Assembly (NCBI GenBank): GCA_024364805.1 | Contig: CM044527.1 | Location: 13,984,434 to 14,015,745 of the forward strand | Direction: 5' to 3' | DNA length: 31,312 bases | DNA from: Euprymna scolopes | Taxonomy: Eukaryota; Mollusca; Cephalopoda; Sepiida; Sepiolidae | Part shown: positions 18,545-30,384 of the stretch, one piece after another | How the letters are laid out: each line of letters opens with the position of its first letter | Numbering within the stretch: position 1 is the first letter of the stretch | Made by a program: the position numbers and the translations under genes | Notes under the pieces: model-generated | Database searches by the model: none | What the model was told of the DNA's origin: nothing | The model's input: the letters and a program-made list of their open reading frames with translations, nothing else

Positions 18545-20000
18545 TTTTATCATGATTATCTATTATATTAATATGCTTGTCGCTAGGACCGTTATCATAT
18601 TCTGATTGGATGATGCAAACTCTAGGTACATCCTAATTGGATAAAATAATACTGCTTTTCAATAATAGCTAAAAAAAATGGTGGTTGGTTTAAATGGCGT
18701 TAATAATGTATATATTAACGTTTATGCAAAAAAAAAAAAGTATAGAAATAACTCAAATTATGTATATGATGATTCTATTGTGTAATAAGAGTTAGGACTA
18801 CACTTCTGGACTTCAATCATAACCAGAAATTTACAGTTTAAATACTTCAAAATCTCTTTCGAATGACGAAGTAAGCAGGTGTTCTCCTTATTAGTATTGA
18901 AAATCCAGACGCTGACTGATTTACAGAATTTGATAGTTTGAATACTTCAAAATCTAAATAAAATTGTTAGGTGAAATTACAACATAGATGCAAAATACTC
19001 TCCCCTCCCCATGTTAAGAATGGCTTTCTAAATTACGATTTCAGTGCGGTAACATAGATGTATGACTGTATTTTTTTTATTTCGAATTATTTACTCAAGA
19101 ACCAAACTTTATTATTCATAGTAATTAACTGTGCTTTTTGTTTTTTTTTATTTTGTTTTTTACACATTTCCTAGTGATATAAATTAAAAATAATTAATTA
19201 AATTAAAACAAAAATCTTTTTTTTTCTTATTTTGAATTATTAAATCAAGTAAAAATTACTTTGTTTTACTTGATTACAACCGTAAAAAAAAACTCTGATT
19301 TTACAACTAACTTTTTCGGGGGGTTAGGGAGGTCAATCGCATAAAAGAAACCAACTTTCCTAATCACCGGTATTATTTACTTGTCTCCTCACGAGGGCAG
19401 AGTTAGAGACGAAGAAATGTTTTTTTAAAGTGGGGGAATCCAGCTCCCTAAAATGGGGCATTCTGGTTAAGAAAAAAATTAAAAATTGCATCTGTTTAAA
19501 AGGATTTCTCCTCCACTGATCGAAGTCAGAAAAGATGAAGTTTAGTATCTGAACAGATACTACACTCTTGCTCAATGCAAACAATACAAAAACAATGATA
19601 TTGGTTAGTAGTTTTTTTTTTAATTTTTGATTTTAAACAATCTAAAAAGAATTATTCTCCTAATGACCGATTATTATTGTCGTGTTAATTGAACATTGAA
19701 TCACATATCTATTTATAAACGATTTAAATTAAAATTTAATTATACACGTGTATCCTCTTTTTAGGTTTGTGTTTTGTTAGAGCCAATTATATCGGATGGA
19801 TTTCTAGTCTATAAATGTCTGGACCACTTCTATTATGGAAAATATCAACAATTTGGAAAATTATTGACCCGATTGATCCATCGATACACACGCAAACCAT
19901 AGAAGGTTTCTGGTCGCATTGTAAATAAAAAAGCAAAAAAAAAAGAAAAAAAACCCAAAAAACAAATGAGAAAAGGTGAAAACAGAAACTTTTGAAAAGG
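18545..20000. other. AT-rich intergenic sequence with small repeats
   Basis: Two short direct repeats (TTTxAATACTTCAAAATCT at about 18837 and 18940) and T-rich repeats at about 19070 and 19216 are present. A hairpin with 11-bp arms ATCAAGTAAAA/TTTTACTTGAT lies at 19244-19274. No gene seen. Confidence 0.5.
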
Positions 20001-20005
20001 TGGAA

Positions 20006-20272
20006 GAGGTTGTTTGTTTGTTTTTGTTTTACGGCATATCAACCCTTTTCAGGTGATCCACTGCCGAATCCAGTGATTTTAAAGAACACTTTTTTAATAG
20101 AGTATATTTGAGTTTGTTTTTTTTTTTAAGTCGGTTTCTATTAAACTCATAGTTGGGACCATAACAGGTATTACCAGTCTGGGTCAGATTGGACCTGGGA
20201 GCAATGGCAATTAAAGGGTGGCTCTAAACCCCCCAAAGCCCGCAAGCTGGGGCCTCACCATCGGATATAGTT
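20006..20272 (-). mobile_element. Second copy of the TSD-flanked SINE family
   Basis: Matches the element at 7509-7781 through almost its whole length, by eye about 85 percent. Differences are scattered substitutions, a longer T-run near 20117-20133 and a (CAAA)n instead of (CAAC)n minus-strand tail. The first about 20 bases of the family's 5' end (minus orientation) are missing, so this copy is slightly 5'-truncated, which fits retroposition. No clear target duplication. Confidence 0.85.
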
Positions 20273-20479
20273 TAATATTATTTATCAGTGTTATTTAAAA
20301 CCGTCTAATTATCCGGAATCATTAAAATATCTTTGTTGTCGATACTAACAGTAATATGGCCACTTCATTACAAAGTTTAATCGAATATTAATTTTAAGTT
20401 TTGTATACAAATAATGGAGTAAACGTCGGAGTATTTTATTTCATAATGATAAAAATCACGTAATAAACTTTTCCGACAA

Positions 20480-20906
20480 TGCATATTCATGATTAATTGC
20501 AAACTGAAATCGAATATAAATATTATAGCCGTTCTTTAATGATCGTATACAATAACATAAACGCTGATGTGCCCTGTCGATCGATATTTGGCCATTTATT
20601 CCTCCTGATATTTTAACCGACTTCTCAGTCCAGACTTTCACAATAAACACTCGTCTAGCAGAAAACACTAATTTCCTCCACTCTTTATCTGTGTCTAAAC
20701 CTAAACGTAGATTCAGTGAACAAAGCTTCTTTCTTAGAACTGCACGCCTGTGGAATTATCTTCCGTTTTCTTGCTTTCCAGCTTACTGCAATATGGTTGT
20801 CTTCAAGTCTAACGTAAACAAGTTTTTGATGAACCGTTTTTTTGTCTTGTTTTTTTTTTACATGGGGGTCACCACTTATCAAGGCCCGGAGGCCACTCAG
20901 GGATAA
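20480..20906 (+). mobile_element. 3' end of a Jockey/CR1-type LINE
   Basis: An open frame from about 20566 ends at a stop at 20904-20906. It carries the C-terminal signature of Jockey-type ORF2: RFSEQSFFLRTARLWNYLP, then VVFKSNVNKFLMNR and, after a T-rich stretch, YMGVTTYQGPEATQG. The same SFFPRTARFWNSLP motif recurs in the longer LINE at 30569. Further upstream the frame is decayed. It is a 5'-truncated insertion without the RT domain. Confidence 0.75.
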
Positions 20907-20979
20907 GGGTTATTGCGTGTACAGTAATCAATGAGATAGTATTGTAGTAATCATTAGTATTGGAGATTTGATAGAGTGT

Positions 20980-21196
20980 CTTACTTAAGAGGGCGGTTTG
21001 TATGGAATTTGTTAACGTTGGATTTGAAGACATCCAAGTTGTAGTCAGGTGGGAAACAGGCAAACGGATAAGTTAACAAATTTTCCGAATTTTCATTATT
21101 ATTACTATATTGTTCAATTTCTACTGTACACTCTTTAACCCTTATCCTCAACTGGCTTCTTGGCCTTGATAAGTGGTGATGCCTATGTAAAAAAAA
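20980..21196 (-). mobile_element. Opposed Jockey/CR1-type LINE tail fragment
   Basis: Minus-strand sequence contains the ITTYQGQEAS-type tail (21196-21140), matching 20850-20906 in inverted orientation, followed by a second C-terminal piece FPPDYNLDVFKSNVNKFHTN (about 21075-20985). The order tail-then-C-terminus shows a rearranged or duplicated end. Together with 20480-20906 it forms an inverted repeat. Confidence 0.65.
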
Positions 21197-21575
21197 ATTA
21201 CTGATGACTCCGCACTTTATCCTCGACATAATAGAAACCGACCGTATAAACATCGCAAACAATGAATCCATAAAAAATGTAATCTCCGGTCTTGATTCGA
21301 ATGGGGTGCACTAGCAATAACCAGATTCTAACCCCTGCTCTTCCGTTAAAAGTTATCAAGAACAATTTCAATTTCCGATTGCCTTGCAAATAACAGATTT
21401 ACAAGTTTGCACGTATCAACTTTAATGCAGATCTTAAATATATGATTTTTAGATAGATAGCAGTGTCCATATTATGCCCACTGAAATCAACTAAAATACT
21501 AAATGAAAGAGTCTTTTGTTAACTTTATATCCAAGCTTTATTTTCGCCACAGAAAGTTTCGTATCTTGCGTCAAA

Positions 21576-21595
21576 CATTGTCCGCAAGGACAATG
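21576..21595. repeat. 8-bp hairpin with GCAA loop
   Basis: CATTGTCC-GCAA-GGACAATG: a perfect stem capped by a GNRA tetraloop. It could arise by chance in a window this size. Confidence 0.6.
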
Positions 21596-22797
21596 ATAAA
21601 AATGCAACTAAATTTAAATCGTTGTTGTTATCTGAAAATTAATTTACTTGTCCGACGTCCGGTGTCACAAAAAGAACATCATTATCGTAGACTATAATCA
21701 GAAACGAATTATCGCATTTATAGTCGCTCTTTTTCAGTTAAAAATCATTAAAACCATTTCCTCTCCAAATTTTTTAAAACAACAAAAAAACATGTCTCTA
21801 CGTTTCCGGTTTCAAATCGGCTATTTTATTTTATAATAAAATGTCATGTTGAGAGGAAGCAGTAAGTTTTTTTTGTTATTAGTTGTTTTTATTTTTAGTA
21901 AAAAACATATAATTTATTCAGAAAAAATACTATGTGTTTAATATTTATTGAAAATATTAAAATAATTCTATTTAGCTTTAAAAAGTTTAAACAGAATGTA
22001 CTAAAAATTTCTTATAAAGTCATCATTATTTGTTTTTCTTTTTCCTTTTATTTATTAAATTTATTTATAATGTGTTTAAAAAAACATTAACTACCGTGGA
22101 ATTTCCATGGGTTCTGCTAGCAGTAGTTAATTCTACTGTTTTACTTCAGACTATAGAAACAATGTATTTCAGTAGCTGGTCTCTCTCTAAAATTACCCTT
22201 AACTTACAGTCTACTAGTTCACTCAACAACAACAATCGGTTACCATGACAATTACCATTTCAGCCATTTTAATTTACAGTCGATAATAAAAATCGGTGGC
22301 TTAACATAAACAACTAACATCAAATAAGAACCAATACATAGAAGGGATTGTAAAGGCAGCTGCAAGAAAATTGACTCTCCTTATTAGCAAAGAAGGTGGG
22401 CTCCCTATACCTTACTAGAAAACCTCTCACACCTGGCAGTATCCTTTCTCTTAAAAACGCCACTATTCGCCCTATGCATGGAATGGTGTTATCACATATA
22501 GTTTGATACTATATTTTTTTTGTCACGTTCAGAGCAATTACCAGACAATGAAATATTATAAGTATGTAGCGAAGCGATATTTTGACGGCGGGATTTCAAT
22601 CTCACTGACGAAATCCAACGAGAGTTTCTACCTACAAAGAAAGAGAGAGAGAGAGAGACGCACACAACTTACTACAGACTCGTTCGTCGCGAAGACATGC
22701 AAACATACTCTCGACTCTATAACCAGCGAGTACACAGTTTACACGACATTCAACTCGACGGTTCGGAAAGAGAAACAATAAACAACTACAAAACTAT

Positions 22798-22823
22798 TAT
22801 TCAAACACTACAGTGTTTGAATA
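22798..22823. repeat. Near-perfect 26-bp palindrome
   Basis: Twelve paired bases on each side of a 2-base centre (22810-22811), with core TTCAAACACT/AGTGTTTGAA. Such a dyad may be a protein-binding site or an element end; no partner was found. Confidence 0.75.
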
Positions 22824-22923
22824 TATGGCTAAGTGTTAGTGTTACTAACTTACAACTACTTTAAAGCTTCACCGCTCTCTTATTTTGCGGCCAAATTTCA
22901 TGAAAAGTTTACAGATCATAGTT

Positions 22924-23200
22924 CAGCCTTTTAGCTAGTATTCGAAAAAAAATAGTAAAACAAGTTATAATAAAATTACTGTGCTAAAAAATTATCTTAA
23001 TCCGTAAGGAACGGAGAGACTGTTCTTTTTGATCGGCTGTTGGCTAACATAGAAACCAAATCAGCCTTTTAGCTACTATTTGAAAAAGAAATAGCAAAAC
23101 AAGTTATAATAAAATTACTGTGCTAAACAATTCTCCGAATATGTAAGGAACGGAGAGACGGTTCTTTTTGATTGGCTGTTCGGTAACATAGAAACCAAAT
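22924..23200. repeat. Tandem duplication of a 138-bp unit
   Basis: Unit 1 (22924-23061) and unit 2 (23062-23200) are directly adjacent and about 90 percent identical by eye. Both begin CAGCCTTTTAGCTA and end ACATAGAAACCAAAT. Shared internal blocks include AACAAGTTATAATAAAATTA and TAAGGAACGGAGAGAC. No coding content. The unit length is in the range of animal satellite monomers, but only two copies are present here. Confidence 0.88.
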
Positions 23201-24480
23201 CTGTTACGCTACCTTAAATTTAAGATGGTAAGGTTAAAGGACTAATTGCTGCAACTGAAAGTGAAAAGGACCAGATATTTTAGTAAAAAATATAATAAAT
23301 TTATAACTTAAAATATTGCAGTATAAATTAAGAATTGACTATATAATATTAAATTGAATTTTTAAAAATTCTTAATGCTGTAGTATTTTGAGTAAAAAAG
23401 TTTACTTCTTACAAGAATATCATGTCTTTTTCTTTTCCAGCTTTAAAAACTAGACTTTAATCTTTTCCATGTTTAATCTTAACCATATTACTTTTGATGC
23501 TCGCATTATTCAATACAGAGATATTGGCAAGAGAAATGTAAACTCCCCGTACCGAAACATTAATATCACAGCCAGTATTGTATATTTTTTAAATGCCACT
23601 GTCTATCTTCGTCTTGAATACATTTGCCACATCTGAGCTGGCGCGAGAAAAACAAGTCATTTCCTATCAAACTTGAAGCAAAGTATATGAAAATAAAAAA
23701 TAATATTTAGTGTTGTAAATCTCGCACTATCTATCTTCATGATTTGACCGCAGTATTGCATCCATGTGACTGCATTACCAAATAAATTCAGGGAATTTGT
23801 ATCGATAAACTTACGCCCCCTTTTCTCTTTCGACAATAATGCACCGGACTTGAGGAAAAACAAACTCTAAAATCAAACCTGTCAAAATAGCGTTCCAAGC
23901 AGGGTGATTGGAATGTTTCATTCTTACCTGTAATCGATATAGGTCTAGCGGGAGTTGTGAAGTAGCCTTTTTGTTTCTTTGTTTACTTTAAATCCTCATA
24001 TTCAATGATGGATATTTTTTAAAGATGGGGAAATAGGTTGTTTCCTGCGTCAGCTGTTTTTTTTTGTTTTTTTTTTTAGTTGGTTATCTATGGAGACTAG
24101 CTCTAAAGCACAGCGTCACCCATTTCGCACAATGCGCTTTAACATGATATTTTATTTTATGCAAATTGCGCATATATTATAATAGAATTAATCCTCTATT
24201 TATTAATATATATTACAGTGAGTATTCAGACCGGTGGACTAATTCGAAAAATAAAAATAAAATAAATAATAATGATAATGTCGTTCATCAAATTCCGTCT
24301 GTGTTTGTTTACAATGTCACGTCAGCTGATATTTGTGCTGACAATCTATGTCATAGGAAAGAATTTCTGGTTAATGTTTAGTTTAAAAATATGCAAACGA
24401 AAAATTGATTTACAGTGATTTTAAATAGTACCTGTTCTTTTTATCATAAATTAAACTCGTGAATAAAAAAAATAAAATAA
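23201..24480. other. Unassigned AT-rich intergenic sequence
   Basis: No gene, terminal repeat or RNA signal supported. Frames at 23657-23863 (minus) and 24166-24381 (plus) show no recognisable family. Confidence 0.5.
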
Positions 24481-24484
24481 AATT

Positions 24485-24558
24485 GTGAGATACACCCGGG
24501 TTTGAACAGGGGATCATTCGAGCAGTAGTCGAATGCTCTACATCTCAGCTATATCTGC
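24485..24558 (-). pseudogene. tRNA-like relic or SINE head, 74 nt
   Basis: On the minus strand a 74-nt segment folds largely like a tRNA. Acceptor GCAGATA pairs with TATCTCA in five of seven positions. A-box TAGCTGAGATG is present. The anticodon stem TTCGA/TCGAA is perfect around loop CTACTGC (anticodon position ACT). B-box TGTTCAAACCC lies in the T arm. One T-stem mismatch, two acceptor mismatches and two extra bases before the 3' acceptor strand rule out an intact tRNA. An A/T-rich tail follows on the minus strand, so it is probably a short tRNA-derived retroposon. Confidence 0.65.
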
Positions 24559-24569
24559 AGATTATAATT

Positions 24570-25860
24570 AGTTTGTTTCTAGTAAGAAAAAAATATTCGT
24601 TGAAATTGTATTATTTCTCTTTGACGGTGTAACGTAAAATATTCCCCTGTGAAAATTATTTTTTTTTATCTATAAGAAAGAAATTACAAATTAAAGACCA
24701 GATTATTTCGATTATTTATAGTTTTTTTCATATCTGACGAATTTCTGTAGAAAACATATGTAAGAACACTGCCAAACATATACATTAGCTTTGTGTGAAG
24801 TTTTCAAAAGAGAGGCTCAACCGTTTCGGGATCTATAAGGAAGGAAAGAACACACACACAAAGCGACTTTTATATAACAGTAAAGATAGAGATTTTAAAC
24901 ATTTTATAGTATTCCTCTCTATTTATCTGTCAATCTCTCCATCTTGCTGACACTAATCTCTAAATGGATTTTTATCGTTTGTGACGGCGCACTTATAAAT
25001 AAAAAAGAAAGGAAAAAAGAAAAAGGAGTTTCTTGTAAAATCAGTTTATGCGATTCTCAGACGTCCTGCGGGGCTAATCCCGAATGCTGGCAAACATATT
25101 TACTTCTATATAAAAGTTCATTCTATACACGTTGTTTATTGGTATTCATTTCTCGTAAAAAAAAAATTACATCCGTTATCAACGATAATCACTTCATTAC
25201 AGATAGTTACGTCCTAATCATCTCGTAGATGCATATTGATATTTTACTCTGATAACTTATCTCGGCTTAGCTTTAAAATTCCCAAATCTTTCTTCACTTT
25301 TACTTGACAATACGGACACGTTGATATTTTAATGCAATATGAAAACTAAATTTGATAGCGGACGCACTAGTAACATTGCTACCCTATAAATTTTGGCACA
25401 CTGTACTTCACTTGCCATATGGCAGTATGTAATTGCAGCAGTTTATCTGATATAATTGTAATAGTGATACGTATTTTCTTCCTGGATGAGGTTCCATAGC
25501 CTTTTAAGGAAAACTGCAAGGCAGCATTAGGATTTGAAGTCAGAGTTCCCGTCTCTTAGTCTTTTGCTGTGATAAGGCTCACAAGGAACTGGTGTTTTAT
25601 TTTGGAGTTGGTTCTCTTAGTCTTCGCCCAACCAAGGGCACCCATAAGACAGTGGTGTAAGGGGTTGGTAATGTGCCAGGGCGTGTCCTCACATCGGTGG
25701 ACCATAATGCATCACCTCTGGAGTCCCATACTACAGCAAGATCTCCTACAGGTTTAGTCTGGAGCCGCTAGGCACCTAGTTACCGTGTGTAGTCAAAAGG
25801 ATAAATGCCACTAAAGTAAAAAAAATGGTTGCAATATATGAATATAATATTCGTACTCTA
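24570..25860. other. Unassigned sequence
   Basis: A purine-rich stretch with (AC)n at about 24848-24860 precedes a short ATAGAGATT tract. From 25370 to 25800 the base composition is more balanced and looks like an old repeat, but I could not match it to anything. No gene supported. Confidence 0.4.
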
Positions 25861-25869
25861 ACCTTATCA

Positions 25870-26800
25870 GGAAGATATTAAAATATTACAAGATCATATT
25901 AACTCTATCCGTCCAAACATACATTTCACGGAAAAAAAAATCATAAAAACAAATTATCGTTCTTGGATGTGCTGATTACCCGCACGGGTAAGGGATTTAT
26001 GCCATCTGTACACCGAAAGCGAAATTTCACTGGACAGTACTTAAATTTCAACTCCCAACATGCACATAGTTTAAAGAAATGAATCGTGCGTTACTTACAA
26101 TACCGAGCAAAGGCAATATGTATTAACAGCAATGCATATCAAGAGGAAATGAATTAGTTAATAGAAACCCTCCACTGAAACAACTATCCAGAGAGAATGA
26201 CGTCAGTTCCAAGAAATCTGGACCAGACATAAAAAAACATCACTTAGAAACTCACCATAATTTGTATACCATGCATTAATGGCTTATCAGAAACACTTCA
26301 ACGAATATGTAATCCGTATGACTTCAGGACATTATTCAGAAGCGATCTAACTCTCCGGAAACAGCTTGTGAGAAGCAAGCCGCCTGCAGGAACATCATGA
26401 CTATGGACTGTATATAGAAATCCTATGTACATACGGAAAACTATGCAAAGGTGAGATATGTCGTCCATTTAAATGTCCGGTTAGAAGAACATCGAAAAAT
26501 GTAATATGTGGAGAGATTGAAAAAACGGGCACAGCTTACCATGCATGGAGGGAAAACGAATACGTTGACATTATGGGACGAAGTAAGAATTATACGCAGA
26601 AAAGAACGGTGAGAAATAAGATGATTAAATAAGTAGCATATATGCTGGATACAACCAATTACTACGGAAAGCTAGTATAAAATAAGATAGGAAAACCATT
26701 AATGGACAATATATACAGTAAGAAGTAAACGATATGGACGAATAATTTTTATCCTGTCTATTGCAACAACTTGTAATAAATTTAGTTAATACACTTGAAG
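25870..26800 (+). mobile_element. Penelope-like element fossil, 3' fragment
   Basis: The fragment contains the end of the reverse transcriptase/thumb region (about 25890-26390) followed by a GIY-YIG endonuclease domain (about 26395-26640), the domain order typical of Penelope-like elements. Recognisable short stretches include HAHSLKK, QYRAKAI, TLRKQLV and GEIEKTG. A 3' untranslated stretch runs to an A-rich end near 26818. The 5' part of the element is absent. It is broken in several places and looks old. Penelope-like elements are the group in which type I hammerhead ribozymes are well known, which bears on the ribozyme at 4066. Confidence 0.8.
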
Positions 26801-26817
26801 TTGTAATAAAAAAAACA

Positions 26818-26895
26818 ATATATATATATATGTGTGTGTGTGCATGTGTGTGTGTGTGTGTGTGTACATGTATATCTATGTATATATAGAGAGAG
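26818..26895. repeat. (TA)n/(TG)n/(GA) compound microsatellite
   Basis: TA, TG and TATATC/GA runs in succession, directly after the Penelope-like fragment's A-rich 3' end. The open frame crossing it (CVCVCV repeat) is not a gene. Confidence 0.92.
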
Positions 26896-26984
26896 TATTA
26901 AATAGTAACATAAATTTATTATATTATAAAACTAAAATCGTCTTCTTGGGCGGTGGAACCGTGTTTCCGCTTCCGCTTTACGAT

Positions 26985-26994
26985 GCGCATGCGC
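26985..26994. promoter_or_regulatory. NRF1-like palindrome GCGCATGCGC
   Basis: A perfect GCGCATGCGC, the known consensus of the NRF1 family, lies within a locally GC-richer patch (26950-27000) of AT-rich surroundings. There is no CpG-island context, no recognised downstream gene and no other promoter element, so a regulatory role is only possible. Confidence 0.25.
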
Positions 26995-26999
26995 GAAGA

Positions 27000-27920
27000 G
27001 ATAAAAACAAAGCAATGGATTTACATTCTTTGTACAAAAATAAACAATATAAACAAAAAATCAATATAATAAACACTTTTTATTTATTTTAAACAATGAG
27101 TGCAGAACTTTTCATAATTTTAAACTATAGCAAACTTTTTATTTTCTATTTTTAACACTATAAATAGAAGTTTTATAATTTATACAGTCTCACTGTTCAA
27201 TAATACTTACTTAATTATTCATATTACCGATATTTTTAAGGCTGTTAACACGCACACACATACAAAAACTAGTTGACCTGTCTAATTCACACTCTCTCAT
27301 TGTATTTTTTTCTTTTCGTTTTCTTTTCAATTCTTTTAATGAATTACATTTCTCTTGTACAATGATTTTTTTATGCACCCCGTTTGTTTACGCTGAAATA
27401 ATAAGGTTATCATTTAGAAATGTATTATTAAACATGGGGAGGCTAGGCTGTTTCGTAAGTATTCTTTATATTTACCTAACAACATACTTTAAAAAAATAT
27501 CGTAAACCTAAAATTAACTTTAAAATACCATTTAAAAATATCACGGGTCAATAAATGCAAAAGCAATTTTTAAAAAGTAAATAAAAACAAATAATGATAA
27601 CGACGGGGAGTGGAAGATCGAATATTTGTCAACGTGAAAAGTCGCAAAAAACAACTAACATTATAATAATGCCGAAAGGGATGGCTGAGGAGACAACGTC
27701 AACTCAGAGCTCTAAACCGGTTCTGAAAATTTACTAGACCGTTGTATGCGAAACTGAACCCCCTTTTCAAATCTATAACTACTGATTTGTTTCTATTTTT
27801 TATAATCTTGCAGTTTAGGGTAAGAGGTGTTAAATAAAGCTTTGCACATAGCTATTTAAACTGTAAGTACAGATTAAAATGAAATGACAGCTCAATCCAA
27901 AATAATGATCAAAGCAGACA
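27000..27920. other. Unassigned AT-rich intergenic sequence
   Basis: Nothing supported. Part of the end near 27900 may be the 5' untranslated region of the LINE that follows. Confidence 0.45.
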
Positions 27921-29824
27921 CACACTCGAACAACGACCCCCCACCCCGTTTTGAGCCTTTCATTTAAAATATCCGTGAATTTAGAACTAACTTAGATGAT
28001 GTAGAATCATTTGTCCTAGCAAACTCCTCGGATATCTTAGCACTAAGATAAACTAAGTTGCACTCCTCCATCCCCTCTAAAATCTATAACATATCTGGTT
28101 ATCTTCCACTTTGTCGTAACGCTCCGACAAAGACATGCACGGACGTGGAGTCCATATTCGATAACACCCTCCTCATGACTAAGAAATGTAAACTAGAATA
28201 AGATGACCAATCAATCACGTGCTTTACACTAACTTTGCAACATAGCGTTAGTAACCTGTATTTTCTTTATCGCCCTCCCTCGACTAAGGACTGTACTCTA
28301 ATCAATCATGTCTCTGCCAGTATATATGTAGCATCCCCCCCCCTTTAACACTAGCGTCCAAGTGCATGTATTTCGTGACTTAAACGCCCACCACAATAAT
28401 TGGCTTGGCTTCTCTAAATACAATGACACAGCTGGTAGCATAATCTATAGCTTTTCAATACCCCATTCATTGACACAGACAGCAACATTCCGGACCCGTG
28501 CCCCAGATTCAGAAAGCCTAACTTATGGATCTATTTCTGACAACAAGAAGATAATGTAACAAAAGCGCATTGTCCACTCGAAAATGCTAATGATGTTCTG
28601 ATAATTAATGACATCATTTTAAACTCTCGACGCCAAGTTGAAGAGCCATTGCTGAAAACGACAAGCTACTACAATAAGGTTACCTGGGATGCCATTAGAG
28701 ATCATATCGGAGACGCTCTATGGGGAAATATATTTTCTCTTCCTGCGGAACATTGCCCAAACGAGACCACTGAATGGTTTAAAGCAGCAACTGAAGCTCA
28801 TGTTTCCGGAAGTTCTATATCAAACCCCACTCTCCCTAATGATTCACTTCTACTTGCGTAGCTACCAGTGGTCAACGGCAACAGGTGTACGGCAAACTAA
28901 TCAAGCATAAGTCCAGTACAAACAGAAAAAAGTTTATAGAAGCTAGAAGTAATTGTAAGAAGGAAGAAGTGACAGCTAGAAATGAATATAACGAAACCAC
29001 CAGAAAAGAAGAACAGAAATAAGAAACTCGGGATTTCTTCAAAATCTACAACTATATAGGAAACAGTAGGCAATAAGCAATTCCCCAACTATCCAACAAT
29101 CATGAGGTTGTTTGCACGCCGACCGAAACAGCTCATATGATTTCTCGTCAGTTTGACTCAAACTCTACTTTAGACCCAACCAACCACTCCCTCCCTGATT
29201 TTACTATGCGGACAGAAACAACATTAGATGCTCTGAAAATCACTCTTTCACAAGTAGAGAATATCACAAAAAAATATGCACCTCAAAAGCATGTAGGCCT
29301 GATCTCATCATGGCTGTACCATTTAAAAACGGTCCGCTGAGATTGCTTCAATTCTCTACAAACTCTTCAACGAATGCCTTAACGTAGCATGTTTCCCCGA
29401 CTGCTAGAAAACTGCTTCTATGTTGCCAGTTCACAAAAATTCTGGCGAAAGAACTGGCCCATTAAATTATTTCCCCATTAGCTCCCTTCCTCTTTTCCCT
29501 CCAAAAGTTGAGTCCATAATAAATCAAGCTCTAGTCCTCCACCTTACAGTTGCAAAACTTCTGTCCAAATATCAATATGGATTTAGGCAAACCCATTCTA
29601 CTGCATATATTCTGGCATGTCTGAACGTATATACCATGCACTAGATAAGGCAGGGGAGCCCTAGATATATCTCAGGCTTTTGGTAGGGTATGGCGCGATG
29701 GTCTTCTTATGAAAACCAGTTCATATCTTATTACTGGACGAATACTGTACATATTTAAATCCTTCTTAATTAGAAGAATACAGGCTGTCCTAGATGGTCG
29801 AAGTCAAAACAATATTATATAAAT

Positions 29825-30088
29825 GTGTGCGTTTTCCAGGGGTCTATCAGTGGATCTTTATTATTCCAGATATTCATAAATGACCTCCCTGATAAAGTAG
29901 TCTCTGAGGTGGGTATATTTGCTGACGAGATAACGCTCTATAGCAGGTACGAAGCGAAAACGAATGAGCACATATCCAAAGCAATGGCGGAAACTCTAGA
30001 GAAAGACATCCGCTCCGTAGTGGGTCAAAAATTGATGGTAACATCCAATGCTACCAAAACTACGCTCGTTTCCTTTAATAATTACTAG
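29825..30088 (+). pseudogene. RT palm/thumb part of the Jockey-type LINE
   Basis: An 87-codon open stretch contains RT motif B (QGSISGSLLFQIFINDLPD) and motif C (GIFADEITLYS). The catalytic pair is FADE; the second Asp is Glu, and that alone would be expected to impair polymerisation. The normal GPLLF is GSLLF. The stretch ends with TKTTLVSF, matching motif D of Jockey-type enzymes. Confidence 0.8.
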
Positions 30089-30165
30089 AAACCTTCTCAA
30101 CCACTAATTGCTATAACTAAAGATACATTGTTTATTACTCTTCGGTTTAACGTTCACAGGGAGCA

Positions 30166-30384
30166 TTGCATCAGCTGCTGCGAAGAAAGTGGGCTCTGTC
30201 TACCGTAATCGAGACTTACTTACGCCTGCAAGTACCCTGTACTTTTACAAGGCCATCATTCGTCAATGTATGGAGTATTGTTTTCATATTTTGGCGTGTA
30301 TTTGCTACTAGTCTCTCACTCTTAGACAGGGTTCAAAAGAGACTCGCCAATTTGATAGGTCTTGAACTGATATCTAAGCTTTAA
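30166..30384 (+). pseudogene. Connection region of the Jockey-type LINE
   Basis: This frame gives SLSLLDRVQKRLANLIGLEL, the conserved segment downstream of RT in Jockey/CR1-type proteins. The overlapping alternative frame upstream gives IASAAAKKVGSVYRNRDLL and LYFYKAIIRQCMEYCFH, so a frame change lies between them near 30290. Confidence 0.75.

Larger units (their letters stand above)
21200..22920. other. AT-rich intergenic sequence with small palindromes
   Basis: No gene supported. Two short palindromes are listed separately. A (GA)n tract lies at about 22639-22660. The 92-codon plus frame at 22503-22781 spans that tract and shows no domain. Confidence 0.5.

Noticed and set aside
24731-24760. 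CTGACGA followed by GAAAAC at 24736
   Set aside because: No cleavage triplet and no helix I or III; a short AT hairpin explains the similarity.
26832-27092. 86-codon plus frame starting in a CVCVCV run
   Set aside because: The start lies in a TG microsatellite and the rest shows no domain.
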